A stretch of 64,000 nucleotides of DNA from Pelagibius sp. Alg239-R121 (GCF_947331435.1 NZ_CAMZOF010000004.1:310001-374000); one strand, 5' to 3'; numbered from the stretch's first letter, positions 53,387 through 63,114 are shown. Numbers and translations: made by a program. Notes: a model not told the origin generated them from the letters alone.

Positions 53387-55087
53387 ATGCTCCCGGCAAT
53401 AGCAGAAAAAATGCGCCCCGAGGCAGAGGTTATGGACCTTGCCCGGCTGGGATCGTTGCATTCTTCGACACTCAGCTTTATGCGCACGCTGGTACGGCGC
53501 ATCATGAAAGAAGAATGGAAAATCGAACGACGGCTTTTTGACCTGGACGAAAACGGTTACGGAACTGCGATTTACCAGATCGAAACCCCCAACGACACTT
53601 TCAGCTTTGTACTGTTTTCCAATCATCTGTCCGATGAGAATCGTAATGACCGGGTGATCGCCACGAGCTGGGATTTGACGATGGCGCTTTGCGAAGGCGT
53701 CGTGGACGACATCTGGCTTGAGGAACTGCGCCGCAACGTGCCGAAACAGGAAGCGGGCCGGGTTGATGCACGGGTTTTCAGCCTGTCACGTGCCAACCGC
53801 AGTTCGCGCCTGTTCAGCTATGTCCTGGATGAACTTTGCGCCGGTCGTCAACCCGACGTCGATAAGATCGCCGACGTTGGATACCTCTATCGCACCACGG
53901 CCGTTTACGGCAGCGGCAAGCTTGGGATGGCCGATTGGAACAAAGTGCGGAGCAAATTTACAGATTTCAAACGCCCCTTCGCGCCGGAAATGTTCATCTG
54001 CTATCTGCTGCGCCAGTTCAGCCTGGATCAGGTTGACCACATCGCAAAATCCCGCGCGCCCGGCAGCGCCGTCGCTCTGGATGACCGGTTGAAACGTTTC
54101 TTCGGTATCGGCAACTCCACCGGTCTCGGCATGGCGCCTTACCTGGTTAATCACGGCGAGCTATTCAGCCAGTGGGTGGAAATGCGCGAAACCGCTCTTG
54201 CACAGGTCCTGCACAAGGTCACACCGACGGACTGGCGCATTGAACTTTTCCATGATCTGGTGCAGCGCGCGATCCGGCATTTTGGTGAGACGAAAACCAG
54301 CGATGACGAGCAGATCGAACGCAACCGCATTCTGATCGCTGAGCTGGCTGAAGTCGATGGCTGGGTCCGGGAGCAGGACGGCAAGCTCGAAACCTGGTCG
54401 GTTCTGTCGGATCATGCCAAGGGGACATGGAGCCTGGAAACCCAAGAACTGATTCATGCGATCTGCATGGAAATTCACCCCGAACTGGTCAACGATCTTG
54501 AAGATAGCTGCACGGTCGTCCCCAACCCCGTGGTTGATCCAGCAATGACCACAAGCCAATTGCGCCAAGTGATAGAACTTCGCTACGACTGGGCTCTTGA
54601 GATCGACTTTTCCGATCCGACCACCTGTGACGCTTTCTGGTATCGATCCGAGGAAAAGCTTGAGCCCCGGCTTGGGTTTGTCGGCGCCGACCCCGGTATC
54701 GAAAAACAGATGCCGCTGCCGATCGGGCGCCGCGTCCGCGAGTGCTATGACTTGCTGATCGAGGATCTGGCCGAGCACGCCGACAGCGATGTCGTGCATT
54801 TTCTCCTGCGCCGCCCGTCGTTGAAAAGCATCGTGCGCCGCATTCAGACCATGTCGCGGCACAAATACGCGGAAATCCGTGCAAACCTTGCCGACCGCAA
54901 TGTCCGTCCGATGGATTTGCTGCGGTGCAAGCTCGCGTTTTTCGGTGTCAGCAAGTTCGATCCCCGCTCCAAGCTCTGGGTGCGGAACACCATGTATCAG
55001 GGCGCCCCCCTGATCGATGATATCGGCCAGACCTATGACAGCTGGTTCCTGCCACTGAAGCCCGAAATGAAGGAGGCCCTGATATGA
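53387..55087 (+). CDS. Unrecognised 566-aa protein, partner of DUF3726
   Basis: 566 aa from ATG 53387, which has an excellent AGGAGGAG ribosome site. I do not recognise the family. It is soluble, acidic, mixed alpha/beta and lacks signal peptide or membrane helices. Repeated features are Trp- and Arg-rich helices (MKEEWKIERRLFDL, EMRETALAQVLHKVTPTDWRIEL, RRIQTMSRHKYAEIRANLADR) and a conserved-looking C-terminus (LWVRNTMYQGAPLIDDIGQTYDSWF). No Walker, Rossmann or metal motif is evident. It overlaps the following DUF3726 gene by 4 nt (ATGA), so translation is coupled and the two products likely act together. Confidence 0.7.
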   Translation: MLPAIAEKMRPEAEVMDLARLGSLHSSTLSFMRTLVRRIMKEEWKIERRLFDLDENGYGTAIYQIETPNDTFSFVLFSNHLSDENRNDRVIATSWDLTMALCEGVVDDIWLEELRRNVPKQEAGRVDARVFSLSRANRSSRLFSYVLDELCAGRQPDVDKIADVGYLYRTTAVYGSGKLGMADWNKVRSKFTDFKRPFAPEMFICYLLRQFSLDQVDHIAKSRAPGSAVALDDRLKRFFGIGNSTGLGMAPYLVNHGELFSQWVEMRETALAQVLHKVTPTDWRIELFHDLVQRAIRHFGETKTSDDEQIERNRILIAELAEVDGWVREQDGKLETWSVLSDHAKGTWSLETQELIHAICMEIHPELVNDLEDSCTVVPNPVVDPAMTTSQLRQVIELRYDWALEIDFSDPTTCDAFWYRSEEKLEPRLGFVGADPGIEKQMPLPIGRRVRECYDLLIEDLAEHADSDVVHFLLRRPSLKSIVRRIQTMSRHKYAEIRANLADRNVRPMDLLRCKLAFFGVSKFDPRSKLWVRNTMYQGAPLIDDIGQTYDSWFLPLKPEMKEALI

Positions 55088-55818
55088 GAGTTTCCCGTAA
55101 TGAAATGAACGCGGCGCTGTCCCGGGCATACGAGGGCGCCGGTCACCACATCGGCGACTATGAAGACGCAGCCCAACTGGTCACCTGGTCACAGATGTGT
55201 GGTCTTGGCGGATTTGACCGCATCGCGATGCCGCCGGCCGGTCCGAAAGGTGGCGCAACGCCGCGCCTTGTTTTTGAAAACGGCGGAATGGCGGTTATCG
55301 ACGCGGGCGGGGCCGATGTCTGTGAACACGGTTCACTGACGTCGGATCTGGCCCATACGAAAGCATTGAGCTCAGGTTTTGCGATCGTGCAACTGGCCAA
55401 TTGCCGATACCCCGGTTTGATCCTGCGCAGCCTCTCTCTGGTCGCGCAGCAAGGCGTCTTCATTGCTGCCTATTGGCAGGATGCCGCGGGCGCACATGGC
55501 GCAAGTTTTGAGAGTGGAGCAACGTTTCCAAACTACTGGCATGTGGAAAATCTGAACGCCGCCAAGGGAGTATCGACCATCACCATCATCTGCACCGATC
55601 AACCTGCCCTTCTTGCCGATGCCGTGGCACGTCAGGCCGAACAGCCGAACGTCCAGCGCTTTGAGATTTCGGCGGCGCAGCTTGCAGCCAACTATATGCA
55701 GTCATTGGAGTCGGGGATAACGGTCCCGGCAGCTCACTGGGATGCACTGAACGCTGCCGCCTGGCCAATTCTGGTGCCCTCGGATGCGCTTTCGCGCGCA
55801 GGTGCAGGCCCGGGCTGA
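55084..55818 (+). CDS. DUF3726-family protein
   Basis: 244 aa. The N-terminal MRVSRNEMNAALSRAYEGAGHHIGDYEDAAQLVTW matches the DUF3726 start. No characterised function. It has no signal peptide; three Cys residues (MCGLGG, ADVCEHG, LANCRYPG) lie in the first half and one (TIICTDQ) in the second. The gene overlaps the unknown 566-aa gene upstream. Its end is followed after 140 bp by the phoD upstream region repeat. Confidence 0.75.
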   Translation: MRVSRNEMNAALSRAYEGAGHHIGDYEDAAQLVTWSQMCGLGGFDRIAMPPAGPKGGATPRLVFENGGMAVIDAGGADVCEHGSLTSDLAHTKALSSGFAIVQLANCRYPGLILRSLSLVAQQGVFIAAYWQDAAGAHGASFESGATFPNYWHVENLNAAKGVSTITIICTDQPALLADAVARQAEQPNVQRFEISAAQLAANYMQSLESGITVPAAHWDALNAAAWPILVPSDALSRAGAGPG

Positions 55819-55961
55819 ACCTCCGCGTTCGATTTTGCCGCCAGCGGTAGTGAAAAATTGCCGGCAAATGATTGCAACACAGCATTGGTCATTTCGGGCT
55901 CAATCACGGCAACAGTCTGATACTCAAAAGGCTCTGGAACAGCGAACGACTTGTAAGTTTC

Positions 55962-56099
55962 ACGCTTCCTTCAAACAAGGTTCACAGCTTGGGCGCATCA
56001 ATGGCGCCCACCCGCAGAGCAAGAGCCCTGAAAACAATGAGGGAGCGCATCGTTATGACGAAACCCAAGCCGCATTCGAGAAACCTGAGCCGTCGTTCG
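55962..56099 (+). repeat. Direct repeat copy B: phoD promoter and first codons
   Basis: 138 bp that includes the ribosome site and the first 15 codons of phoD. Copy A lies 3.9 kb upstream, on the other side of the LysR-566aa-DUF3726 genes. Confidence 0.75.
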
Positions 56100-57635
56100 G
56101 TCCTGGTCGGGGGCACAGCCGCCGCCGGCCTGCTGGCCGCCAAGAGCTTTCCGGCGCCGGCCATCGCACAGTCGAAACGGCCGTTTTTCACCCACGGCAT
56201 CCAGAGCGGCGACATCTCATCGGACGGCGCGGTCGTCTGGGCGCGGGCGGATAAGCCTGCGCGGCTGATGGTCGAGGTCTCGACCACCGAGTCCTTCAAG
56301 AACGGGCAGATGCTGCGCGGCCCGGCGGCGCTGGCGAACGGCGACTTCACCGCCAAGATGGAGCTGCAGGGACTGCCCGCGGGTCAGGATGTTTTCTACC
56401 GGATGCACCTGCAGGACCTGGACAACGTGAACAGCAAGAGCGAGCCTGTGACCGGCCGTCTGCGCACTTCGCCGGCGGCCAAGCGTGACATCAGCTTCGT
56501 CTGGTCGGGCGACACCGCCGGGCAGGGCTGGGGCATCAACGAGGACTGGGGTGGCATGCGCGGGTACGAGACCATGCGCCGGAACAACCCGGACTTCTTC
56601 ATCCATTCCGGCGACACCGTCTATGCCGACGGCCCGATCCAGGCCGAAAAGGCGCTGCCGGACGGCGGCATCTGGAAGAACCTGGTGACCGAGGAAAAGT
56701 CGAAGGTCGCCGAGACCCTGGCGGAGTTCCGGGGGAACTATAAGTACAATCTGCTCGACGAGAACGTCCGAGCGTTCAATGCGGAAGTTCCCATGCTGGC
56801 CCAGTGGGACGACCACGAGGTGGTCAACAACTGGTACCCGGGCGAGATGCTGATCTCCGATGACCGCTACAAGGTCAAGAGCGCGTCGCTGCTGTTCGCG
56901 CGCGGCGCCCGGGCCTTCCACGAATACATGCCGCTGCGGACCAGGCCGAACGAGCCGGAACGGATTTACCGCAAGATCAGCTACGGCCCTTCGCTGGATA
57001 TCTTCTTCCTCGACCTGCGCAGCTACCGCGGGCCGAACGGCGCCAACAATCAGGCCGAGGCGTCACCTGAGACCGCCTTTATGGGTGCGCAGCAATTGCG
57101 CTGGCTGAAGCGCGAACTGCTGGCCTCCAACGCGACCTGGAAGGTAATTGCCAGCGACATGCCGCTGGGCCTGATCGTCTATGACAACTGGAAGGAAAAG
57201 AACAGTTTCGAGAACGGCGCCAACGGGGACGGTCCGGTCCTGGGCCGCGAGCATGACATTGCCGAGACCCTGCGTTTCATCAAGCACAGCGGCGTCGAAA
57301 ACACGGTCTGGCTGACCGCCGACGTGCACTACACGGCCGCACACTACTACGACCCCAACAAGGCGCAGTTCCAGGACTTCGCGCCCTTCTGGGAATTCGT
57401 CTCCGGCCCGATCCACGCCGGCTCCTTCGGTCCGGGCGAGATGGACAACACCTTCGGTCCCGAGGTGAAGTTTACGAAAAACCCGGGCGGTAAGGCGAAC
57501 CTGCCGCCGAGCGAAAAACTGCAGTTCTTCGGCCGCGTAGACATCGACGGCGAAAGCGAAGAGATGAAGGTCACCCTGAAGGACATCGACGACCAGGATC
57601 TCTACAGCGTGACCCTGGAACCAAAGCGGAGCTGA
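56055..57635 (+). CDS. phoD: PhoD-family alkaline phosphatase
   Basis: 526 aa from ATG 56055. Tat signal peptide with twin Arg in NLSRRSVLVGGT (residues 11-22) and cleavage near AIAQS. PhoD N-terminal domain (FTHGIQSGDISSDGAVVWARADK), then the metallophosphatase: SGDTVYADG, QWDDHEVVNNW and ADVHYTAAHYYDP hold metal ligands. PhoD enzymes hydrolyse phosphomono- and diesters outside the cytoplasm, with Ca2+ and Fe3+. The DNA is GC-richer than the upstream cassette. A strong terminator follows. Confidence 0.92.
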   Translation: MTKPKPHSRNLSRRSVLVGGTAAAGLLAAKSFPAPAIAQSKRPFFTHGIQSGDISSDGAVVWARADKPARLMVEVSTTESFKNGQMLRGPAALANGDFTAKMELQGLPAGQDVFYRMHLQDLDNVNSKSEPVTGRLRTSPAAKRDISFVWSGDTAGQGWGINEDWGGMRGYETMRRNNPDFFIHSGDTVYADGPIQAEKALPDGGIWKNLVTEEKSKVAETLAEFRGNYKYNLLDENVRAFNAEVPMLAQWDDHEVVNNWYPGEMLISDDRYKVKSASLLFARGARAFHEYMPLRTRPNEPERIYRKISYGPSLDIFFLDLRSYRGPNGANNQAEASPETAFMGAQQLRWLKRELLASNATWKVIASDMPLGLIVYDNWKEKNSFENGANGDGPVLGREHDIAETLRFIKHSGVENTVWLTADVHYTAAHYYDPNKAQFQDFAPFWEFVSGPIHAGSFGPGEMDNTFGPEVKFTKNPGGKANLPPSEKLQFFGRVDIDGESEEMKVTLKDIDDQDLYSVTLEPKRS

Positions 57636-57672
57636 TCTCTAGCTGCGACCCTAGTACCTCCATCAAATTCAG

Positions 57673-57706
57673 CGGAGGGCTCGGTTTAGCCCTCCGTTAT
57701 TTTTCT
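57673..57706 (+). terminator. Rho-independent terminator after phoD
   Basis: Perfect 9-bp stem CGGAGGGCT / AGCCCTCCG, 6-nt loop, then TTATTTTTCT. 38 bp past the phoD stop. Confidence 0.88.
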
Positions 57707-57839
57707 CCTCGGACCGGGGCGTGCCGGCGGCTTCGTGTCCGACGGCACTGCGCGTGAGGCCAGGTTGGCTGGAACCGCTTGCTCGAAATGCGCCGGCGTT
57801 CTGTTATGATCTCTTCGCTCATCTGCTCGAGGGATCGCT

Positions 57840-58586
57840 ATGACGCCTGATAATATTCCGCCTCCCGCGATGGTCCTGGGCTGTGGCCGGAGCGGCACCT
57901 CTATCTTCGGCGAATTCTTCGATCATCTGGCGATCTACACCTACCGCAGCGAACCACCGTTTGCCGATGTCATGAACGCGGATTTCTCTTCGCCGCTCGC
58001 CTTCAAGGTGCCGCGAGAGAGTGCGGGCTTCGCGCCCGACACGGGTCTATCCTTTCCTCTCGCCCGGTTGCGCGCGGCGGTACCGCGCATGCGGTTCTTC
58101 TGGATCGTCCGCCATCCGCTGGATGCCGTCTGCTCGCTGAAGGTCGGGATCGGCAAGAACTGGGGGCATCATCCCCGGCCGCCAGGCTGGGAAGACTGGC
58201 TGGCGCGTCCTCTGGTCGAGCAGTGCGCGCACCATTGGCAGTATCTCAATGCGCAGGGCTTCGCGCAGGTATCGGACATCGCATCGCTCGTCCGCTTCGA
58301 GGATATGATTTCGGACCCCGGTGACTTTGCCCAGCGCGTCTGCGGGGTTCTGGGTCTGAGTTATCCGGATCATCAGCCCGAGTTGGCGTCGTGGGAAGAC
58401 CGTGTTCAGAACAGCAACAACGCCAGGTTCGTCGAGGCCGAAACCTCACGGGCTTATTCGCGGCCGGACCACTCGGTTCGCATTCAGAGGTGGCGCGAAA
58501 ACCTCACCGCGCAGGAGCTTGCGCAGGTGATTCCGATCGTAAGTAATACGGCCGGATCTTTCGGGTATCGGCTTCCTGACGGCTGA
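57840..58586 (+). CDS. Sulfotransferase-family protein
   Basis: 248 aa. PAPS-binding P-loop-like 5'-phosphosulfate motif LGCGRSGTSIFGEFF at residues 14-28 and the 3'-phosphate loop FFWIVRHPLDAVCSLKVGIGKNW. These enzymes transfer sulfate from PAPS to a hydroxyl or amine and release PAP, the CysQ substrate. No membrane helix. Acceptor unknown. Confidence 0.85.
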   Translation: MTPDNIPPPAMVLGCGRSGTSIFGEFFDHLAIYTYRSEPPFADVMNADFSSPLAFKVPRESAGFAPDTGLSFPLARLRAAVPRMRFFWIVRHPLDAVCSLKVGIGKNWGHHPRPPGWEDWLARPLVEQCAHHWQYLNAQGFAQVSDIASLVRFEDMISDPGDFAQRVCGVLGLSYPDHQPELASWEDRVQNSNNARFVEAETSRAYSRPDHSVRIQRWRENLTAQELAQVIPIVSNTAGSFGYRLPDG

Positions 58587-58934
58587 CCTGTCGCCGCGGC
58601 GCGCGCCACAATAATGTCTCTGTCCGATAGCATTTAGGGTCTCGACTTTCGCGTCAGGATCGTATAGCTTCCCGTTCGCAGCTAAAGCCATTCGCGGTTG
58701 GTCTGACTCCAGAAAACGCGAAGCGCCCTAAGCAGGAGCATGAAGATGGAAATGATGTACGCACTCTCCCCAACCTGGTGAGTTCGCCCTTCGGGGGCGG
58801 ATCCGCCTTCGAGCCGGCCCGGGTTAGACCCGACAATGCCGGATTTCCATCAATCTCAAAATCATCATCAGCTTTAAACATGACGACGGACTGCCGCGCG
58901 CAGTTCTCGCCATCGCGATGCAGGATAAGAGATC
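58587..58934. other. Intergenic, sulfotransferase to ABC exporter
   Basis: About 350 bp. Nothing recognisable beyond short GC-rich hairpins near 58789-58805 (cgcccttcgggggcgg). Confidence 0.4.
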
Positions 58935-60824
58935 ATGTTCCGTTTTTTAGAATCCTTTATCGATCCCTTCAGACCCGTCGAGACGACACCGCCCGACCGG
59001 CTCTGGCCCTATCTGCTCGATAACCTGAAACCCTTCCGCGGCGTGCTGGCCGTGGTCTCGGTCATGAGCCTATCGGTCGCATCGATCGAGACCGGGCTGA
59101 TCTACTACGCCGGGCGTCTGGTCGACCTGATGGCCGCCAGCGGCCCCGAGAGCTTTTCGGCGCGGCACGGGCTTGAGCTGGCCGTGGTCGTGCTGCTGAT
59201 CCTGATCGCGCGGCCGATCGTGATCGTAGGCAGCATCGCGCTGTTGAACCACGGTATGTCGGTCAATCTGCTGGATCAGGTGCGCTGGCGCGCGCACCGG
59301 CATCTGCTGGGACAGTCGGTCGGATTCTTTCAGAACGACTTTGCCGGGCGGATCGCCAACCGGGTGATGCAAACCGGGCCGGCGGTGGAAGATTCGACCT
59401 ATATGTTCTTCGAGGCGATCTGGTACGCGGCGGCCTACGTGCTGGGCGCGGTCCTGATCCTGGTCAGCGCGGACGAGCGGCTGATCCTGCCCATCGCGAT
59501 CTGGCTGATTGCCTATCTGACGCTGCTTTATGCCCTGATCCCGAAGATCGGCAAGGCCTCGAAGCGCCTATCGGATGCCCGCTCGATGGTGACCGGGCGG
59601 ATCGTGGATTCCTACACCAACATGCAGACGGTGAAGCTCTTCGCCCATGCCTCACGTGAGGAAGCCTACGCCCGCACGGCCATGGCCATGCACCGGCTGC
59701 GCTTCGCCCGGCTGCTACAGCGGATGACCACCATGACGGCGGGGCTGGCCAGCCTGAACGGCGTGCTGATCGTCGCTACGGTCGGGACAGCGGTCTGGCT
59801 CTGGCAGCAGGGCGAGACGACGCTGGGCACGGTGGCGGCTGCGGCGGCGCTGACCCTGCGCCTGAACGCCATGACCGGCTGGATCATGTGGGTGACCTCG
59901 CAGCTGTTCCAGTATGCCGGTGTGATTAAGGAGGGGATGGAGACCATCTCCCAGCCCCACGAAGTGGTCGATGTGCCACAGGCGCCGGATCTGCTGCTGA
60001 ACGGCGGCGGGATCCGCTTCCGGCAGGTCGTGCATCTGTACGGCCGGGATCCGGCGCATCAAGACCAGGATGGTCCTGTTGCAGGTGGCCTGCACAGCAT
60101 CGAGCTGGAAATCCAGCCCGGCGAACGGGTCGGTCTGGTCGGGCGCTCCGGCGCGGGCAAGTCGACCCTGATCAACCTGCTGCTGCGCTTCTACGACGTG
60201 GAGCGCGGCTGCATCGAGATCGACGGTCAGGACATCAGCCGGGTGACGCAGGATTCCCTGCGCCGCTCGATCTCGGTGGTGACCCAGGACACGGCGCTGC
60301 TGCATCGTTCCGTGCGGGACAACATCCTCTACGGCAAGCCCGATGCCAGCGATGCCGAGATGCGGCGGGCCGCGCGGCTGGTCTATGCCGACGACTTCAT
60401 CGCCGGTCTGTCCGACCCCAAGGGCCGGCGGGGTTACGACGCGCACGTAGGTGAGCGGGGCGTGAAGCTGTCGGGCGGCCAGCGGCAGCGGATCGCCCTG
60501 GCCCGGGCCGTGCTGAAGGACGCGCCGATCCTGGTGCTGGACGAGGCCACATCGGCGCTCGACTCCGAAGCCGAAGGCCTGATCCAGTCGGCCCTGGGCA
60601 GCCTGATGACCGAAAAGACCGTCATTGCCATCGCCCACCGTCTGTCCACGATTCAACGCATGGACCGGATCATCGTCCTCGACGATGGCCAGATCGCGGA
60701 GCAGGGGACGCACGCCGAGTTGCTGGAACGCGGTGGACTCTACGCGGGCTTCTGGTCGCGTCAGTCGGGCGGCTTCATCGGCACGGAGGCCGATGACGAC
60801 GAGGAAACCGCGCGGGCGAGTTAG
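58935..60824 (+). CDS. ABC transporter, fused permease/ATPase (MsbA/ATM1-like exporter)
   Basis: 629 aa. The six-helix type I exporter domain spans about 30-330. The nucleotide-binding domain has Walker A GRSGAGKST, Q-loop VTQDTALLH, signature LSGGQRQR, Walker B ILVLDEATSALD and His switch AHRLSTI. It is a homodimeric half-transporter, inner membrane, exporting lipids, peptides or drugs. The C-terminal tail is acidic (EADDDEET). Base composition is high-GC, like phoD. Confidence 0.92.
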   Translation: MFRFLESFIDPFRPVETTPPDRLWPYLLDNLKPFRGVLAVVSVMSLSVASIETGLIYYAGRLVDLMAASGPESFSARHGLELAVVVLLILIARPIVIVGSIALLNHGMSVNLLDQVRWRAHRHLLGQSVGFFQNDFAGRIANRVMQTGPAVEDSTYMFFEAIWYAAAYVLGAVLILVSADERLILPIAIWLIAYLTLLYALIPKIGKASKRLSDARSMVTGRIVDSYTNMQTVKLFAHASREEAYARTAMAMHRLRFARLLQRMTTMTAGLASLNGVLIVATVGTAVWLWQQGETTLGTVAAAAALTLRLNAMTGWIMWVTSQLFQYAGVIKEGMETISQPHEVVDVPQAPDLLLNGGGIRFRQVVHLYGRDPAHQDQDGPVAGGLHSIELEIQPGERVGLVGRSGAGKSTLINLLLRFYDVERGCIEIDGQDISRVTQDSLRRSISVVTQDTALLHRSVRDNILYGKPDASDAEMRRAARLVYADDFIAGLSDPKGRRGYDAHVGERGVKLSGGQRQRIALARAVLKDAPILVLDEATSALDSEAEGLIQSALGSLMTEKTVIAIAHRLSTIQRMDRIIVLDDGQIAEQGTHAELLERGGLYAGFWSRQSGGFIGTEADDDEETARAS

Positions 60825-61150
60825 CGGGATGGAGGGCATCGGCCTGGCCTGGTTCGCTGCTTAGAGCAATTTGCGATTAAGTAGACACAAAATTCGCTGC
60901 CTCTCTATCAGCAAATTGCTGATCTCGAACGCAAATTTTGAGATCTTGTGATTTAATAAAAACGCAAATCACAATAGGTAAAGCGGCGGGTCAGGCTGGT
61001 GTCTTCCTCAGCCTTTGGGTTACGCCCAGTCTCTTCAATTTTAGGGAAAATTAGCGAAGCTTTTACGCGTTTAAGGCAAGGTTTCGGAGACCGCTCCAGG
61101 TACTTGTAAAGAGCGGGTATTCTTGGTGTCCGATCTGGCTAGGTAAGGCT
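60825..61150. promoter_or_regulatory. Intergenic with clustered inverted repeats upstream of hybrid kinase
   Basis: About 326 bp, AT-rich from 60865 to 61000. It contains ATCAGCAAATTGCTGAT (60907-60923, perfect with one central base), gatctc/gagatc (60921-60926/60940-60945) and ttgtgattt/aaatcacaa (60946-60954/60966-60974). These could be operators or fold into a terminator-like RNA. No gene here. Confidence 0.45.
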
Positions 61151-63061
61151 TTGGTTTCGCATACCCACTTAACCCATTTTCCCGACCACGCTTCCGTTGA
61201 GGCTTTCAACCTCATGCCGAATGCCGTGTGGCTGTTCGATGTCGAGCGGCACGACTTCTGGTGGGGCAATGAGGCGGCAGTCGCCTTTTGGGACTTAACT
61301 TCGCTCGAGCAGTTGACCGCCAAAGACCTTTCTTCGGACAGCGAGGGTATCCGGCGGCGGATCGCGCAGTCCTTCGAAGCCGCTGCCGAGCAGGGCATGA
61401 CCGTGGATCCCTGGACGACCTATCCCAACGGCCAGCCGAAAACCGTCCTGATCAAGCACCGCGCAGTCCTGGTCGGTCCCGACCGCCACAGGGCTGTGAT
61501 GGGGATTATCTTCGAAGATATCGATATCGGCGAGGAGCCCGAGCATCTGCTGTTCGTCGAGGCGATGCGCTACACCGATGTCTGCGTCACCAGCTACTTT
61601 CTGGATGGCGCGCCGGTTTGCCAGAACCCCGCCGCGGCAGAAGCTTATGGCGGATCCGTGCGGAGCAACAGAGCATCTGACACGCCCGTGTTCGTCAGCC
61701 GCTTCGAAAACACCGACGAGGGCCGGGAGATCCTGGAAGGCATCGTCGGGAACGGTGCCTGCGGCAGGTTCGAATGCCGGATGAACCGGCTGGACGGGGT
61801 CCGCTGGCATTCTCTCGACATTCGCATGAGCCGGCATCCCCTGACGGGGGATCAGGTCTTCGTGGTCTGCGAGGATGACGTGACCGAGCTGCGCGATGCA
61901 GTGCGGGCCGCAAATTCGGCCAATGACGCGAAGTCGGCGTTTCTGGCGGTCATGAGCCATGAACTGCGGACTCCCCTGAATGGTATTCTCGGGCTGACGG
62001 AAGCGCTGAACGCGGATGACCTGCAGGAAGAACAGCGGGAAATGCTGGGGTCCGTCCAGGAATCCGCCAAAGGACTGCTCACGATCCTCAACGATATCCT
62101 CGATCTATCGAAAATCGAGGCTGGAGAGATGCGCCTCGATCCGCATCCCATGAACCTGGCAAAACTGATCGGATCGACAACGGCATTCTGGCGGCCGGCC
62201 ATCACCGCGAAGGGAATCGATTTCGACGTGGATCGCGGGAATCTGGAAGGTCTTCCGGATGTCGTCGGCGATGCGCTGCGTATTCGCCAGATCCTCTCAA
62301 ACTTTCTGTCCAACGCCGCCAAGTTTACCGAGACGGGCAGCATTGCAATCCGCAGCAGCGCCGAAGTGCAGACCGCGGGTGAGATCGCCGTCCGCTTCGA
62401 AATCCGGGACAGCGGGATCGGCATGTCGGAGGAGGTGCAAGACCGGCTCTTTTCCGCCTTCGTTCAAGCCGACGACAGCACGTCGCGAAAGTACGGCGGC
62501 ACAGGGCTGGGCCTGAACATCTGCCGCCAGCTGGCGGAACTGATGGGCGGCAGCGTCGGTGTCGAGAGCAGGCCCGGCGAGGGATCCCGCTTCTTCCTCA
62601 CGCTTGAGCTGAAGGCCGCAGCGGTGCAGCAGGCCGAGAGCCTGGAAGACGACGACCAGGCGCTCGAAGAGCTATTGAAACAACGTAAGAGCATCCGTGT
62701 GCTGGTTGCCGACGACAACGCGATCAATCAAAAGATCATTCAGGCCTTTCTGTCGAGTCTGCCCTGCGACCTGACTTTTGTGTCGAACGGTGCCGAGGCC
62801 TTACAGGCCGTCAAGTCGCTGGACTTCGATCTGGTCCTGATGGATTCGCAAATGCCGGAAATGGACGGCATGACCGCGACGCGCGAAATCCGTGCTTTAC
62901 CGATGCCCAAACGTTCGGTGCCGATCATCGCCGTAACCGCAAACGCGTTGGAAGAAGATAAACAACGATACCTCGCGGCCGGCCTGGATGAGCACATCAC
63001 CAAGCCGATCGAGCGAAAGCTGCTCTATGCAGCGATCCAGCGCCAGACTGCCAAAGGCTGA
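61151..63061 (+). CDS. Hybrid sensor histidine kinase with PAS domains
   Basis: 636 aa. The start is a TTG at 61151, as no ATG or GTG lies in a good place; ATG 61214 is an alternative. Two PAS-like domains (about 12-120, 130-245), HisKA with H in VMSHELRTPLNGI (about 269), HATPase (NFLSNAAKFTETG, DSGIGM, GGTGLGLNICRQL) and a C-terminal receiver with phospho-acceptor Asp in LVLMDSQMPEMDG (about 563). No membrane helix, so it senses a cytoplasmic signal. No separate response regulator with output domain is nearby. Confidence 0.87.
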   Translation: MVSHTHLTHFPDHASVEAFNLMPNAVWLFDVERHDFWWGNEAAVAFWDLTSLEQLTAKDLSSDSEGIRRRIAQSFEAAAEQGMTVDPWTTYPNGQPKTVLIKHRAVLVGPDRHRAVMGIIFEDIDIGEEPEHLLFVEAMRYTDVCVTSYFLDGAPVCQNPAAAEAYGGSVRSNRASDTPVFVSRFENTDEGREILEGIVGNGACGRFECRMNRLDGVRWHSLDIRMSRHPLTGDQVFVVCEDDVTELRDAVRAANSANDAKSAFLAVMSHELRTPLNGILGLTEALNADDLQEEQREMLGSVQESAKGLLTILNDILDLSKIEAGEMRLDPHPMNLAKLIGSTTAFWRPAITAKGIDFDVDRGNLEGLPDVVGDALRIRQILSNFLSNAAKFTETGSIAIRSSAEVQTAGEIAVRFEIRDSGIGMSEEVQDRLFSAFVQADDSTSRKYGGTGLGLNICRQLAELMGGSVGVESRPGEGSRFFLTLELKAAAVQQAESLEDDDQALEELLKQRKSIRVLVADDNAINQKIIQAFLSSLPCDLTFVSNGAEALQAVKSLDFDLVLMDSQMPEMDGMTATREIRALPMPKRSVPIIAVTANALEEDKQRYLAAGLDEHITKPIERKLLYAAIQRQTAKG

Positions 63062-63091
63062 AGCCCCGAGACCGGAATATCCGGGGCTTCA
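63059..63091. terminator. Possible bidirectional hairpin between convergent genes
   Basis: gaagcccc (63060-63067) pairs with ggggcttc (63083-63090) around a 15-nt loop between the kinase stop and the convergent OM protein stop. No U tract, so weak. Confidence 0.4.
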
Positions 63092-63114
63092 TATCCCTCA
63101 CGACCGCCTTGCTC

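Noticed and set aside
54161-55129. Long minus-strand open frame inside the 566-aa gene
   Set aside because: Lies opposite the coupled gene pair, which has the better ribosome site; Asp/His/Pro-rich shadow composition.
60946-60974. CRP-type site (TGTGA and TCACA)
   Set aside because: The half-sites are 17-18 bp apart rather than 6, so it does not fit CRP; kept only as an inverted repeat.
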